64,000 nucleotides of DNA from Burkholderia ubonensis subsp. mesacidophila (GTDB lineage: Bacteria > Pseudomonadota > Gammaproteobacteria > Burkholderiales > Burkholderiaceae): assembly GCF_002097715.1 (NCBI RefSeq), contig NZ_CP020740.1:1-64000 (forward strand), read 5' to 3'. Both the position numbers and the translations under genes were made by a program. Below are positions 15,825 to 24,519 of the stretch, one piece after another. How positions within the stretch are numbered: position 1 is the stretch's first letter; every line of letters starts with the position of its first letter. The notes under the pieces are model-generated. The model saw only the letters and a program-made list of their open reading frames with translations, made no database searches and was not told where the DNA came from.

Positions 15825-18146
15825 CTACCTCGCGAGTGCGGCCACGTCGATGACCGCATCGGCCTCGGCAATCAGGTCCGGCGTTTGCGAAATGAAGAAC
15901 TCCCTCGCATACCCGCCCTGACGCAGAACCTCGCGTTTCATGCGCATGAACTGCACCTTCCGATCGGGATCAAGCGGTCCATCCGACTCGTCGCTAAACA
16001 GCGTCTCGTACGGCTGTCCCGCGTTGCCCGCGATGTACAAAGCGACGCCGCGTGTCAGGCATTCGTTGATCCACACCTTCTGCCCACCGGACATCACACC
16101 GACCGCCTTGCTGCTGTCGCTTTCGGCGTCGTGCACGAGGATTTCGAAACCCTCGCGAGTTTCACCATTGGCCAACGTACGCTGCGTCTGGATCTCGACC
16201 GTGAATCGCGTGCCGTAGCACGCGAGTAGCAAGTCATTCACCGTCTGCGTCAGTGCCGGGCCCGAGTCGTCGATCGTGAGAGCAATCACTCCATCATTGC
16301 CCAGTCCTTTCGCGAGCAGCTTCCACTTCGCGACCTCGTCCGAGATGCGCTCTGCGAGTGCTTGCGTCGACGACAAGCCATCCAGCTCGCGCTCGAGACT
16401 GGCAAGCGTCGTTTCGGCGGTGGCCTGGCTCCGGATCAGTGCTTCGATCCGGGCGTCCAGCCTTGAACAGCTATCGCGACTGGCGACCAACTGACGATCG
16501 ACGTCCGCAATAGCTTGCGTCACATCGGCCGAAGCTAGGCGCGACATCTCCAATTCGACGTCGCCCAACAAGCCATTGAGCCGCGCCGTCTCCGTCTCCC
16601 GACGTCTCGACGCCTCGCCTCGCTCAACATCGAGCGACTCGAGTTCCACGTGGGCCTGCTGCAGCCCGGTTTCGGCTGCGTCGAGCAGCGGTTTGCGAGC
16701 AGCGAGTTCCGTTGCACGTTGAAGTGCCTGCCGGGCTGCCGCGATTTCCGCGTTGACGCGCTGCAGCTCAGCTCGCTTCACCGACAACGCCTCGACAGCC
16801 GGTGCGAGCTGCTCCAGCTCCGCCTTGTGGCCGCGGTACCGAGTCCGCAGGTTCCCCAACGAAATCGTCTGGACCTCCACTTGCTGCGCTGCGCTCCTCG
16901 CTTGCGCGAGCAACGGGCACGACACGTGAATTTCCATCCCTGCACACGGCACCGACCCGATTACCGATGACTGCTCGGTCAGGGTTTTGATCAGATCGGC
17001 CTTGGTCGTACCCTCTGATTGCAGGCCGGTGAGCGTCGATTGGACCGTCGCTGCCCGTAGTCGCTTCGCATCGAGCTCGTCGATCGCGCGCTGTAATGGC
17101 TCGACCTGCGCCTCGCCCTTTCCGAGACGAAGCTGAGCTTCATCACGATCCGCGGCGGCGCCAAGAATCGAATCACGTTGTCGAACAACCGCCCCATGAC
17201 CAGCGATCGTGTTACGGATCGTCGTCGCGCGTTGCGAGAGGCGTTGCTGCTCCGCCTGTCCGTCACGCTCCAACGCGAGAAGCGAAGTCTGCAGCTCGGT
17301 GCGACGCACACCCAGTTCCCCGAGTCGTGCCGCCGCACCCGCGTTTTCGCCCTGCTTGGCAACCAACACGGCGTGCTGCTGCGTGAGCGTTGCAATCTCC
17401 GCCTGCGCAACCGTGCGCTTCTCGCGAGCGGTAGCGATCTCCGAAACATCCATCGCGATCGCATTGCGCGTCTGTTCTACACGCTCCCGCTTTCCACAGA
17501 ACGCCGCGAGGTCCTGTTGCACCATGCCGAGTTGCCGGGCCAGCACCTTCGCGACATCTGCCGCCTTCGTCGACAACGAACGGAGGTGATCAATCTTCAG
17601 CAGCTCAGCAAGCAGCCCCTTGATCTCGCTCGCACCGTAAGACGCGAGGGGCCTGCGGTTTTGTGCCGAAAACACGCTCGTGAAGAACGATTCGAGCGAA
17701 CCACAGATCGCGTCAACACACCGATCGTATGTTTCGCCCTTGCCGTCCGACACGGTGCCGTCAGGAAGCGATACCGGCCGCCACTCGCCGTCCGTTGAGC
17801 GATAGAACAGGAAGTAATCGGCTTTGCCGGTTTTCCCAGGCTTGCGGAACGCGAAGGTCGACCGATAACGCAGGCCATCGTGCTCCCATTCCAACTCCTT
17901 GCGGGCTTGCGCCCCGCAGATGTGGTCCCAGTACGAGAACGCATCGACCGAGAGCTTCGATGCGCGAGACGGCATGATCCGGTACGGGTGCAGGTTGTCC
18001 ATGATCGTCGTCTTGCCGGCGCCATTCGGCCCCGTCAACGCGATCAGTCCGTTGGGCAACGACTCCAGATCGAGCTCCACGCTGTTGCGCTTCATCCCGT
18101 CCCGGACGCCGTAGAAACCTTCGAGCAACAGTCTCAGTGGTCGCAT
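15825..18146 (-). CDS. SbcC/Rad50-like SMC ATPase
   Basis: This 773-aa ATPase has the SbcC layout. The N-terminal Walker A is GPNGAGKTTIM (about 38-48). A long coiled coil spans about 190-600. The C-terminal half-site has the signature MSGGQK and a Walker B TLFSDESDGPLD. It is shorter than cellular SbcC (about 1000 aa), and the middle of the coil has C-x8-C (VPCAGMEIHVSC) rather than the CxxC zinc hook. With the metallophosphoesterase encoded just upstream it should form a DNA end-processing nuclease. Its start overlaps the previous gene by 13 bp. Such pairs are found on phages and plasmids as well as chromosomes. Confidence 0.85.
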   Translation of the reverse strand: MRPLRLLLEGFYGVRDGMKRNSVELDLESLPNGLIALTGPNGAGKTTIMDNLHPYRIMPSRASKLSVDAFSYWDHICGAQARKELEWEHDGLRYRSTFAFRKPGKTGKADYFLFYRSTDGEWRPVSLPDGTVSDGKGETYDRCVDAICGSLESFFTSVFSAQNRRPLASYGASEIKGLLAELLKIDHLRSLSTKAADVAKVLARQLGMVQQDLAAFCGKRERVEQTRNAIAMDVSEIATAREKRTVAQAEIATLTQQHAVLVAKQGENAGAAARLGELGVRRTELQTSLLALERDGQAEQQRLSQRATTIRNTIAGHGAVVRQRDSILGAAADRDEAQLRLGKGEAQVEPLQRAIDELDAKRLRAATVQSTLTGLQSEGTTKADLIKTLTEQSSVIGSVPCAGMEIHVSCPLLAQARSAAQQVEVQTISLGNLRTRYRGHKAELEQLAPAVEALSVKRAELQRVNAEIAAARQALQRATELAARKPLLDAAETGLQQAHVELESLDVERGEASRRRETETARLNGLLGDVELEMSRLASADVTQAIADVDRQLVASRDSCSRLDARIEALIRSQATAETTLASLERELDGLSSTQALAERISDEVAKWKLLAKGLGNDGVIALTIDDSGPALTQTVNDLLLACYGTRFTVEIQTQRTLANGETREGFEILVHDAESDSSKAVGVMSGGQKVWINECLTRGVALYIAGNAGQPYETLFSDESDGPLDPDRKVQFMRMKREVLRQGGYAREFFISQTPDLIAEADAVIDVAALAR

Positions 18147-18655
18147 GACTGGAACTCCGCGAGCGAGATGGGCTGCAGATAGTCTTCCGGGAGGAAGGGG
18201 ATCTCGTCGTCATCAACGGGAAGCGTCGGCTCCGGCCGGCAAGCCGGCTTGCCAAGCGTGCCGTCAATGGCGGCCTGAACCGTTCCACAAAGTCGGCGGA
18301 ACGCGTCGGACGTCTGCTTGAGCATCGATTCCCAGTCGGTGCAACCCGTGAGAATCTGCAACTCCCGCCCGGACCACTGACCTGAGTACCCCGAGTCGAA
18401 CGACCACAGCAGGTTTTGCAACTCGACGGCCGGCGTGACCACGATCTCAGCCTCGTCGGCATCGATCACGTGGGTCAGCACGAACAGGCCATCTCGTTGC
18501 GCGATGACGGCGCCGCGATGGAGGCCGAACGGCTGATGGAAGAGTGCTGCAGTGCATCCGCCGTGGTCGACGAGACGCTTCTGCAGCGATTTCGCATCGG
18601 TAGACGCGGTAAAGGTCTGGGCCCAACGGACACCAGCAGGATAGAGACCAAACAT
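18134..18655 (-). CDS. Unknown protein between sbcD- and sbcC-like genes
   Basis: This 173-aa protein starts at the ATG at 18655 (MFGLYPAGVRWAQTFTASTDAKSLQKRL), chosen because the codons upstream are the structured leader. It contains a central VIDADEAEIVVTPAVELQNLLWSFD and an acidic C-terminus ending LAEFQSCDH. Its 3' end overlaps the SbcC-like start by 13 bp, so the two are translationally coupled and probably act together. No family recognised. Confidence 0.65.
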   Translation of the reverse strand: MFGLYPAGVRWAQTFTASTDAKSLQKRLVDHGGCTAALFHQPFGLHRGAVIAQRDGLFVLTHVIDADEAEIVVTPAVELQNLLWSFDSGYSGQWSGRELQILTGCTDWESMLKQTSDAFRRLCGTVQAAIDGTLGKPACRPEPTLPVDDDEIPFLPEDYLQPISLAEFQSCDH

Positions 18656-18766
18656 GAGCACACTCCGGGATTGAGACAGAGTGCGCCCCTGACGGGGATC
18701 ACGCCCCGTCAGGGTAGTAAGAAAATGGATGCAGCAATGCTGCGTTCGATGCGCCATCGGGCGCGG
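18656..18766 (-). promoter_or_regulatory. Four-hairpin leader, copy A
   Basis: In transcript order: GCGCC-CGAT-GGCGC-ATCGA (18746-18766), a GCAGCATTGCTGC hairpin, a 28-nt CCCTGACGGGG/CCCCGTCAGGG hairpin (18687-18714), then GCGCACTC (18679-18686) pairing with GAGTGTGC (18658-18665). The last stem captures the Shine-Dalgarno region CGGAGTG just before the ATG at 18655. Confidence 0.75.
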
Positions 18767-18853
18767 GGTGAACCTCGTTTCGATAGCCAGCTGGGCTATC
18801 GGAACACGGCTGGTGTTCGGAATTGACGGAAGACAAACCGCCGTTGAGCGGCA

Positions 18854-20221
18854 CTACGCCGCGAATAGATCGTCGGTGAGCCAGGACGGCTCGCCGGCGT
18901 CCGCCGGAGCATCGGAACCGCTCGTCGTCGTTGTTGTTAGCGACACGACCGATGCGACTTCCGGCGGTCCGGTCTGATCACCTGCAGGCTCGTCGATGCC
19001 GGCGAGACGCGCCAGGATCGACTGCGCAAGCGATTCCGGGTCACCGGTCTCGAGCTGCTGCAGCCGATCAACAAGCGGTACAGCATCGACGTCAGCCAGT
19101 TCGCACCATCGGGTCAACTTTGCCTCGACCGACGGCGCGGTGCTGATCCCTTCCGCACGGCTGCGCATGACAGGAAGCACACGGGGCTCGAGCTTCACCC
19201 CGGCGGCCGTCGAGAACATCGCTTCGATCGCCTTGCGGTCGACCAGCTGCTTATGCTCTTCGTCGATCTGCCAGCGAATACGCACGAACTTCCCGGCGGA
19301 CGCCGCCGCGAGCGCTTCAAGCTCGTTCGTGTCCGGCGGCCCGTCGAACGCAACGGATACCATTTCACGAGACGGTGTCGGGACCAGCACGGCATGCGCA
19401 TCGGATGCCGACACGTCCCACGACAGATAACCCTTGTCGCCGAGCTCGCCGTAGTGGAAACGCCCGATCGAACCCGGATACCCAACGACACGCCCTTCAC
19501 GCTCCCACGTCTGACACTTGTGGATGTGCCCGAGCATGAACGCCGAGCATTCCGCAGCAAACAGAGCGTCGAGGCTGAACTCATGATCGAACCCCGCCAT
19601 CGTGACTCCGTGCTCGGTCTCGCACCCATTGACGGTCCCGTGGGACACACCGACAGTCGGCACGCCAGCTTCCCGCGCCGTCGTGTTGATCCGGCCCGCG
19701 GCAGACAGGAAGCCAGCGAGCGAGTCGGCGAGGTCCGTCGACGCCGCCAGCGCCCCAACACGCAACGCCAGATCCGCCTTGTTCAACGTCGGAAGGCAGG
19801 TGAAGATCGCATCGGGTGAGCATTCCACGCTGTTGGGAATTTCATTGACTTCGAACACTGATCCGCGGGAGATCCGGAACTCACCGTCGAAGAGCGCAAC
19901 TTGGCACGCTCTGTCCGCGATCATCACCGGATGGCGCGCCCCCATCAACGCAAAATTGTCCAGTGTCCCCGGTGGTTCGTGCGAAAACGTCCCCTGAAGC
20001 ATCAGCACCGGCATCGCTTGTGCAAGACGGTGAACCTGCTTCGCGAGCGCATGGAGTGCCGGCGAGTGCGCGTCGAGCCGATGATCGGTCGAATCTCCGC
20101 TGATCACCGCTACGTCAGCTTGGCGCGCGATGGCGGTTTCGACTGCGTACGAAAAGCATCGGTCCGCCTCGTCAAGGTTTCCCGGTGAGTAATGCAGGTC
20201 AGAAAAATGCGCGATCTTCAT
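18854..20221 (-). CDS. SbcD/Mre11-like metallophosphoesterase
   Basis: This 455-aa calcineurin-fold nuclease is the expected partner of the SbcC-like ATPase. Motifs in order are SDLHYS (7-12), GDSTDH, QGTFSHE (in place of the usual GNHD/E), VSHGTVNG and GHIHK, so most metal ligands are kept but the GNH motif is altered. The C-terminal third contains a capping region and a low-complexity tail (SVVSLTTTTTSGSD). The ATG follows CTGGAGACGCTG. Upstream is a short hairpin with a T-rich tract rather than a clear promoter. Confidence 0.85.
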   Translation of the reverse strand: MKIAHFSDLHYSPGNLDEADRCFSYAVETAIARQADVAVISGDSTDHRLDAHSPALHALAKQVHRLAQAMPVLMLQGTFSHEPPGTLDNFALMGARHPVMIADRACQVALFDGEFRISRGSVFEVNEIPNSVECSPDAIFTCLPTLNKADLALRVGALAASTDLADSLAGFLSAAGRINTTAREAGVPTVGVSHGTVNGCETEHGVTMAGFDHEFSLDALFAAECSAFMLGHIHKCQTWEREGRVVGYPGSIGRFHYGELGDKGYLSWDVSASDAHAVLVPTPSREMVSVAFDGPPDTNELEALAAASAGKFVRIRWQIDEEHKQLVDRKAIEAMFSTAAGVKLEPRVLPVMRSRAEGISTAPSVEAKLTRWCELADVDAVPLVDRLQQLETGDPESLAQSILARLAGIDEPAGDQTGPPEVASVVSLTTTTTSGSDAPADAGEPSWLTDDLFAA

Positions 20222-20301
20222 CAGCGTCTCCAGAAAAAGAAATGGCCGCCCGGGAGCAGCCAGAGATAGGTTCGCGCCAGCATGCGGCGCAAGGAGGGAC
20301 C

Positions 20302-20787
20302 CTACGAGCGAGAAAGCACGTCGCGCACGCGCATGAGCGCGTTGCCTTGCAGGTTCAATCCCTGCCAGGCCGACGGGTCGCCGATACGAGGATCATGCTC
20401 GCCGAGCCCGACGCCCCAGACGCGGTCATACAGGCTGGCCTCAACCAGGATCGTTGACCCTGTCGCGCGCAGTACAGTGGCGAAGGCCTCGTTCTGGCGA
20501 AACTTCTCCCGACAGCCGACGAATACGATCGGTTCGCGCACCTTCAGCCATCGGGCCTCGTCGAAACCGCGCACCGAACGGCCAAGCCGCTTCTGCTCGC
20601 GAGGCGACGTCGATGCGAGTATGGCCTCTGCTGTCGCACGGTCATCGAATAGCAACGCCTTCGAGTACATCATGAATTGTTCAACGCAATTGAACGTCAC
20701 GTCGTGGTAGGTGAAGCTGCATGGATGCCAGTTGCTGAACACATCGGCGGCGCCGAAGAACGCCGTGATGTTGCCGGTCCGGCGCAT
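20302..20787 (-). CDS. NADAR family protein (YbiA-like)
   Basis: NADAR proteins hydrolyse ADP-ribose-linked N-glycosidic bonds; characterised members act on riboflavin intermediates or remove ADP-ribose from guanine in nucleic acid. The 161-aa protein has the typical opening ITAFFGAADVFSNWHPCSFTYHDVTFNCVEQFMMYSKALLF, then RSVRGFDEARWLKVREPIVFVGCREKF and the C-terminal YDRVWGVGLGEHDPRI with WQGLNLQGNALMRVR. Full length and motifs look intact. It has its own leader with a Shine-Dalgarno hairpin. On a mobile element a role in countering ADP-ribosylating toxins or defence is plausible but inferred. Confidence 0.9.
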   Translation of the reverse strand: MRRTGNITAFFGAADVFSNWHPCSFTYHDVTFNCVEQFMMYSKALLFDDRATAEAILASTSPREQKRLGRSVRGFDEARWLKVREPIVFVGCREKFRQNEAFATVLRATGSTILVEASLYDRVWGVGLGEHDPRIGDPSAWQGLNLQGNALMRVRDVLSRS

Positions 20788-20857
20788 AAGTTCCTCCAGA
20801 GGAATGAGTCAAAAGATGGCCGCTTGCGCGGACGGTTTCGATGCGTGAGACACGCGG
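20788..20857 (-). promoter_or_regulatory. Leader copy B before the NADAR gene
   Basis: Hairpin I is GCGTG-TCT-CACGC-ATCGA (20838-20857), followed by a GCCGCTTGCGCGGAC-type stem. TTCCTC-TG-GAGGAA (20791-20804) buries the ribosome-binding site. Hairpin III is absent in this copy. Confidence 0.65.
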
Positions 20858-20914
20858 TCGAAAGCACTTGAGCAAATCGCTTTGCTGAAGGACTCTCTGA
20901 TTCGCGTTGTCGGA

Positions 20915-20943
20915 GAAAAAAGTGCCGACCCTGAGGGGCCGGC
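20915..20943 (-). terminator. Intrinsic terminator
   Basis: Minus-strand GCCGGCCCCTCAGGGTCGGC followed by ACTTTTTT, 15 bp past the stop at 20958. Confidence 0.8.
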
Positions 20944-20957
20944 AAATGGGATAGCTG

Positions 20958-22232
20958 TTACGCGTTGCGGTGAGCGTCAATCGCTTCGTCGATCTCACGA
21001 TCGAGCGCACTCGGGTCGTCGAGTGCGTTCGTAAGCCGCGCGATCATCTTGTCAACGTCGGCAGCCCGCTCGGTCCAGCCGCGGCCGAACAGGAAGTGGC
21101 CATAGATCCGGAATGCCTGACGCTGCTCGTCGTCCACGAAGCGAAGACGCTGCAGCAGGTCCTGCATGCGGTGGCGCTTCTCTTCCATCGACTCGGGCGG
21201 ACCGTCACCGGCTTCCACCTGACCAGCGCGCCCCGCAGCGCCTTCACCTTCTGCCGGGTGAAGCTGAATCACGGTGCCGCCAGGGCCTGGCTGACCGGCC
21301 GATCCAGCGGCTTCGATCGCCGCCGGCGCCTCCTCCGCACCGTCAAGCAACGCACCGATGTCGATATCCGCATCGAGCACGGTCAGCATCTGCGGTTGAC
21401 GCACCGCTTCGCCGGCCTCGTTGATCCGCGTGATGTCGAATTCCCGCTTCGAGATCCAGAACCGGGTACCGGTCAGCTTGCCGCGCGCCAGCTGGACCGT
21501 CTTCATCGCCGCGTATGCTTTCTGCAGCACGTAGATAGAGTTCGTCGGGAGTTCGATCAGACCCAAGCCCTTGATGTCGGGAATAGCGAAGACGAACTGC
21601 GCGCCGAGGTTGCACTGCCGGCTTTGGTATTGCGGGCATTGCTCGGGGTTGCAAATTCCATCGGGGATCGCGTCATCCTGCCGAAAGATCACGTCGCGGC
21701 CGCCGAAATGCCGAACCGCGCGTTGCGCGCGCGGATCGCGCTCGACCTTTGCATACGTCTTGCAGTACCTGAGACCATCGTGGCCGTACTGCGAGAAGTA
21801 CTTGCGACCGCTGGTGCCCCACGCCGCCATCTCGTTGGGGATGTTCTGCATCCAGTCGTTGAAGGCGAACAACACCGGGAAGCGGTAGAGCCTAACGCCC
21901 TGGCCGCGATCCTCACCGTAGAGCCTGACGATCTCCTCAGCGACATCCGGGTTGTTGAAATCCGAGCGGCGGCAGGTGAAGTAGTCGGTGTTTCGCGGTG
22001 CCAAAGCGTTCTTGAGGTTGCAGCGCGACTCCAGCGTCTTGCCGATCGTCTCGAAGGAGGCACCGGCCGCGACCATCGAATCGTAGAGTGCGACTGCGTC
22101 CGCGTTGCCACGGGCTTTCGTCGTCAGCACCTTGATGCCGGGCCGAATTTTCCCGATCACCGGCGGGCGCATGGTCCGCTCTTCGACGACGCTCCGTACC
22201 GGGCCGCCGACCAAACTGACAACTGCGTTCAT
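20958..22232 (-). CDS. Cysteine-motif protein resembling phage/ICE recombination directionality factors
   Basis: This 424-aa protein begins with KIRPGIKVLTTKARGNADAVALYDSMVAAG and has a metal-site-like segment CNPEQCPQYQSRQCNLGAQFVFAIPDIKG (starting near residue 194). The layout C-x4-C-x6-C followed by a small beta domain and a helix (NSIYVLQKAYAAMKTV) resembles proteins annotated as Gp3-like recombination directionality factors or phage metal-binding proteins. I make that match from memory of the pattern only. The C-terminal third is low-complexity, then helical. The start overlaps the preceding stop (ATGA), so the two genes are coupled. Confidence 0.5.
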   Translation of the reverse strand: MNAVVSLVGGPVRSVVEERTMRPPVIGKIRPGIKVLTTKARGNADAVALYDSMVAAGASFETIGKTLESRCNLKNALAPRNTDYFTCRRSDFNNPDVAEEIVRLYGEDRGQGVRLYRFPVLFAFNDWMQNIPNEMAAWGTSGRKYFSQYGHDGLRYCKTYAKVERDPRAQRAVRHFGGRDVIFRQDDAIPDGICNPEQCPQYQSRQCNLGAQFVFAIPDIKGLGLIELPTNSIYVLQKAYAAMKTVQLARGKLTGTRFWISKREFDITRINEAGEAVRQPQMLTVLDADIDIGALLDGAEEAPAAIEAAGSAGQPGPGGTVIQLHPAEGEGAAGRAGQVEAGDGPPESMEEKRHRMQDLLQRLRFVDDEQRQAFRIYGHFLFGRGWTERAADVDKMIARLTNALDDPSALDREIDEAIDAHRNA

Positions 22233-22495
22233 GAAGGTTTCCTCGCAAGTTTATAGATCGCCTGTGTGCGCAACGCATCCGCTGACTGCTCAAGCGCGTC
22301 TGCGGCCGCCTCTCCGCGGCGGTGGGCGATACTGGACAGAAAAATCCGGCGGTCGGAGTCGGTGAACATCGCGACTTGTGCCACCTCGCAACGCGCCCGC
22401 CAGGCGAGTGACGTCGTATCGGTAGCCGACCTCTCCTCGGCGATCGTTTGGCTGATCACGTCGGCAATCCGGGAATTGAGACGATTGGGAAGCAC
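22229..22495 (-). CDS. Small unknown protein
   Basis: This 88-aa helical protein starts with GTG at 22495, 6 bp after GGAG. It reads MLPNRLNSRIADVISQTIAEERS and then RARCEVAQVAMFTDSDRRIFLSSIAHRRG. No family recognised. It is coupled by an ATGA overlap to the cysteine-motif protein downstream. A strong terminator-like hairpin lies just before its ribosome-binding site. Confidence 0.6.
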   Translation of the reverse strand: MLPNRLNSRIADVISQTIAEERSATDTTSLAWRARCEVAQVAMFTDSDRRIFLSSIAHRRGEAAADALEQSADALRTQAIYKLARKPS

Positions 22496-22524
22496 ACGTG
22501 TCTCCAGGACAGAAAAAGAGGATG

Positions 22525-22560
22525 AAAAAAAAGCGCGTTCCTCGGCAGAGGAACGCGCTT
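22525..22560 (-). terminator. Terminator-like hairpin before the gene at 22495
   Basis: Minus-strand AAGCGCGTTCCTC-TGCC-GAGGAACGCGC then eight T. It is followed within 20 bp by the ribosome-binding site of the next gene, so it may act as an attenuator in the leader. Confidence 0.8.
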
Positions 22561-22583
22561 CGTGGATTCAGTGAAATGACCCA

Positions 22584-22614
22584 AGCACCACGTCCCTTCC
22601 GGGGACGTGGTGCT
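22584..22614. repeat. Perfect palindrome AGCACCACGTCCC / GGGACGTGGTGCT
   Basis: The 13-bp arms are separated by five bases. It occupies the hairpin III position of the leader upstream of the terminator at 22525 and may be a diverged member of that family. Confidence 0.6.
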
Positions 22615-22723
22615 CAGGGAGCCGGACGGCTCATATAGAGGACGTTAGGTCGTCCTCGCACAGCATGGTCACGCTGCGCTACAGCCCATTTTCGGAAGTG
22701 CCATTCCGCCGCAGGATCACGGC

Positions 22724-22867
22724 TCAGTCGACTACAGTCGTTCTACCCAGGACAGAGGCCTGGAGAGAGACACCCGTTGTCCGGGCTCGAACGACGTCGC
22801 GGCGCAAATGAATGCGACCGGCGACGAGTTTCATGACTGAAATGGGGAGCACGGGCGAGGTGCTCAT
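22724..22867 (-). CDS. Possible 47-aa protein behind leader copy C
   Basis: An ATG at 22867 opens a 47-codon frame (MSTSPVLPISVMKLVAGR to the end LGRTTVVD), directly downstream of a copy of the conserved leader. Basic residues dominate. No family recognised, and the ribosome-binding site is weak. It is proposed because all but one of the other leader copies are followed by a gene. Confidence 0.3.
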   Translation of the reverse strand: MSTSPVLPISVMKLVAGRIHLRRDVVRARTTGVSLQASVLGRTTVVD

Positions 22868-22980
22868 CAGAAAGGAATTCCACACTGGTTGCCAACCAGT
22901 CGGAGCATGCCCATTGGCACGGCTTGTACAAAATATGGACTTCGGCCAGCGAAGTCAGGGTCGATGCGTCAGGGACGCGA
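22868..22980 (-). promoter_or_regulatory. Leader copy C
   Basis: Hairpin I is GCGTC-CCT-GACGC-ATCGA (22961-22979). Hairpin II is GACTTCG-CTGGC-CGAAGTC (22938-22956). Further left are GCC/GGC-rich and CTGGTTGGCAACCAG stems. An upstream GATACT at about 22993 could be the -10 element. Confidence 0.6.
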
Positions 22981-23114
22981 GAAGTAGAGTCAGTATCGCG
23001 AATATCCCGGCCCGCGTTCCCCGAAAAGCTCACGAAATGAGCCACGCTTTTGCCGGTACGCGCATCGGGCGACTCGCTCAGAATCGTCAATGAGAGAGAC
23101 CACCCGAAAAAATC

Positions 23115-23726
23115 ATGTCTGCCGTTCTCGAACCACCGCACGAAGGGCGCGGGCAACCTGACACGCCCACGCAAACCACCTCACCCGCCAGCGATGAGCC
23201 GGCGCTTCGCCTCGCCACGTCGACAGGCTTGAAGCCGATCCAGCGCCTCACGAGCGACAGCCGTATTGACAAGATCATCCCGGACTCCAACGCCGTCACG
23301 ATCCTGCACTACAGCTCTGTCTTCGCACGCCAATTCATTCGCAGCGACTACAACTTCTGCGCGGCGAAGATCGCTGTCGCGCGCGCCGGCAAGGTACGGG
23401 CACTCGAAGTGACGCTACGCGAAACCGCGGACTGGATGCGCAAGGCCACCGCGTGGGTCGAGAAGCACAACGCACGAGCGCTGACGTTTCCGAATGAACA
23501 GATCGAACTGAAGGTGACGCGCCCGCTCGCCGGCCTACTCGTTCGGTGCCTCACTCAGTACGACCGCCTGTTTACCGCGACGATGGAAGCGCAGCTCGCC
23601 GAGAAGATCACGCCCCAAGATCGCGCCAACATCCTCAAGAACGCCGAAGGCCGCATCCTCCAGGTGAGAACCGCGTGCATCCCGGACAACGACCGGTACG
23701 ACGCCGACGGCACCGTTCGCGACTGA
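23115..23726 (+). CDS. Unknown protein, first gene of a plus-strand operon
   Basis: This 203-aa protein has a proline- and threonine-rich N-terminus (about 1-30), then a compact helical domain: AVTILHYSSVFARQFIRSDYNFCAAKIAVARAGKVRALE, ending RILQVRTACIPDNDRYDADG. The pattern loosely recalls PFL_4669/DUF1845-type proteins of integrative elements, but I cannot confirm this. It starts a run of five genes ending at 26130. The 5' region (22981-23114) is shared with the divergent leader copy C. Confidence 0.6.
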   Translation: MSAVLEPPHEGRGQPDTPTQTTSPASDEPALRLATSTGLKPIQRLTSDSRIDKIIPDSNAVTILHYSSVFARQFIRSDYNFCAAKIAVARAGKVRALEVTLRETADWMRKATAWVEKHNARALTFPNEQIELKVTRPLAGLLVRCLTQYDRLFTATMEAQLAEKITPQDRANILKNAEGRILQVRTACIPDNDRYDADGTVRD

Positions 23727-23856
23727 CGCAACCGATTCTGCAGCACGGCTAGACCGGATCTTGACTTTGTCGTCCGGCGAATAAGCTCGTCTACAGCCTG
23801 TTGCGCACGCGCGCCGTGTCGCGACGTACCAATCACCCTGTCCGGAGACCTACCTC

Positions 23857-24516
23857 GTGACCAATCCATCACCGGCTGAACAGCGCCGCGAATCCGCTGA
23901 TCAGGCGATGCCTGCTAGCAATTGCGGGACATCGATTCCGCTGAACCTGGCCCAGGCCCGCCAGCTGCTCGAATTCTACGGCGACCTCGAAGGCAACGTT
24001 GTCCTCTCATTGAGTGCAGCCGGGCACCGCGGCCCTGGCGTATATGCATGGATCGACGACCATCCCGAGGATGGTGCGTCGTTCCTCGACCCTGATCTCG
24101 ATGGACCGAACTCGACCGCACCTGCGTGCGTCGACGACCGGGAGACGCGAATCCACCGCCTTCAGCGAGCCCTCGCGTACTGGATGCCATCCACGGCGAA
24201 GGAATCGCATCCCTACGCTCGTCAGGCGGGCGAGCACGCCGCGCTATTGACCGGGTTTGACGAGCAGTTGCTCGAACGTGCTGGCGATCGCCTTCTGGAG
24301 TACGTCGGACGATGCAACCAAGCGAATGAACGCATGCTCGACGCGGCCGCCGATGCGGGGTGCCCCGAAGGGATGGAAGTCGCCGAATGGATCGGCAGTT
24401 TGGGTTCGGAACTCGCCCAGTTGCGAGAGGAACGCGATCTACTGGCGCGCGAACTGGTCGCAGCACACGCATGCAGGCACGCACCCGCCGCCGGCAAGAC
24501 ACCACTCACGGAGTAA
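23857..24516 (+). CDS. Unknown protein
   Basis: This 219-aa protein starts with GTG at 23857 (GGAG 9 bp upstream). The N-terminal part contains LNLAQARQLLEFYGDLEGNVVLSLSAAGHRGPGVYAWIDDHPEDG. The C-terminal half is helical with a probable coiled coil (GSELAQLREERDLLARELVAAHA). No family recognised. It lies 130 bp after the previous gene and 3 bp before the next. Confidence 0.6.
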   Translation: MTNPSPAEQRRESADQAMPASNCGTSIPLNLAQARQLLEFYGDLEGNVVLSLSAAGHRGPGVYAWIDDHPEDGASFLDPDLDGPNSTAPACVDDRETRIHRLQRALAYWMPSTAKESHPYARQAGEHAALLTGFDEQLLERAGDRLLEYVGRCNQANERMLDAAADAGCPEGMEVAEWIGSLGSELAQLREERDLLARELVAAHACRHAPAAGKTPLTE

Positions 24517-24519
24517 ATC

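Noticed and set aside
20970..22256. 428-codon plus-strand frame
   Set aside because: Antisense to the cysteine-motif gene at 20958-22232, which has a proper ribosome-binding site and an operon partner.
22743..23174. 143-codon minus-strand frame across leader copy C
   Set aside because: It would translate the conserved hairpins; the 47-codon frame behind the leader is the better candidate, itself uncertain.
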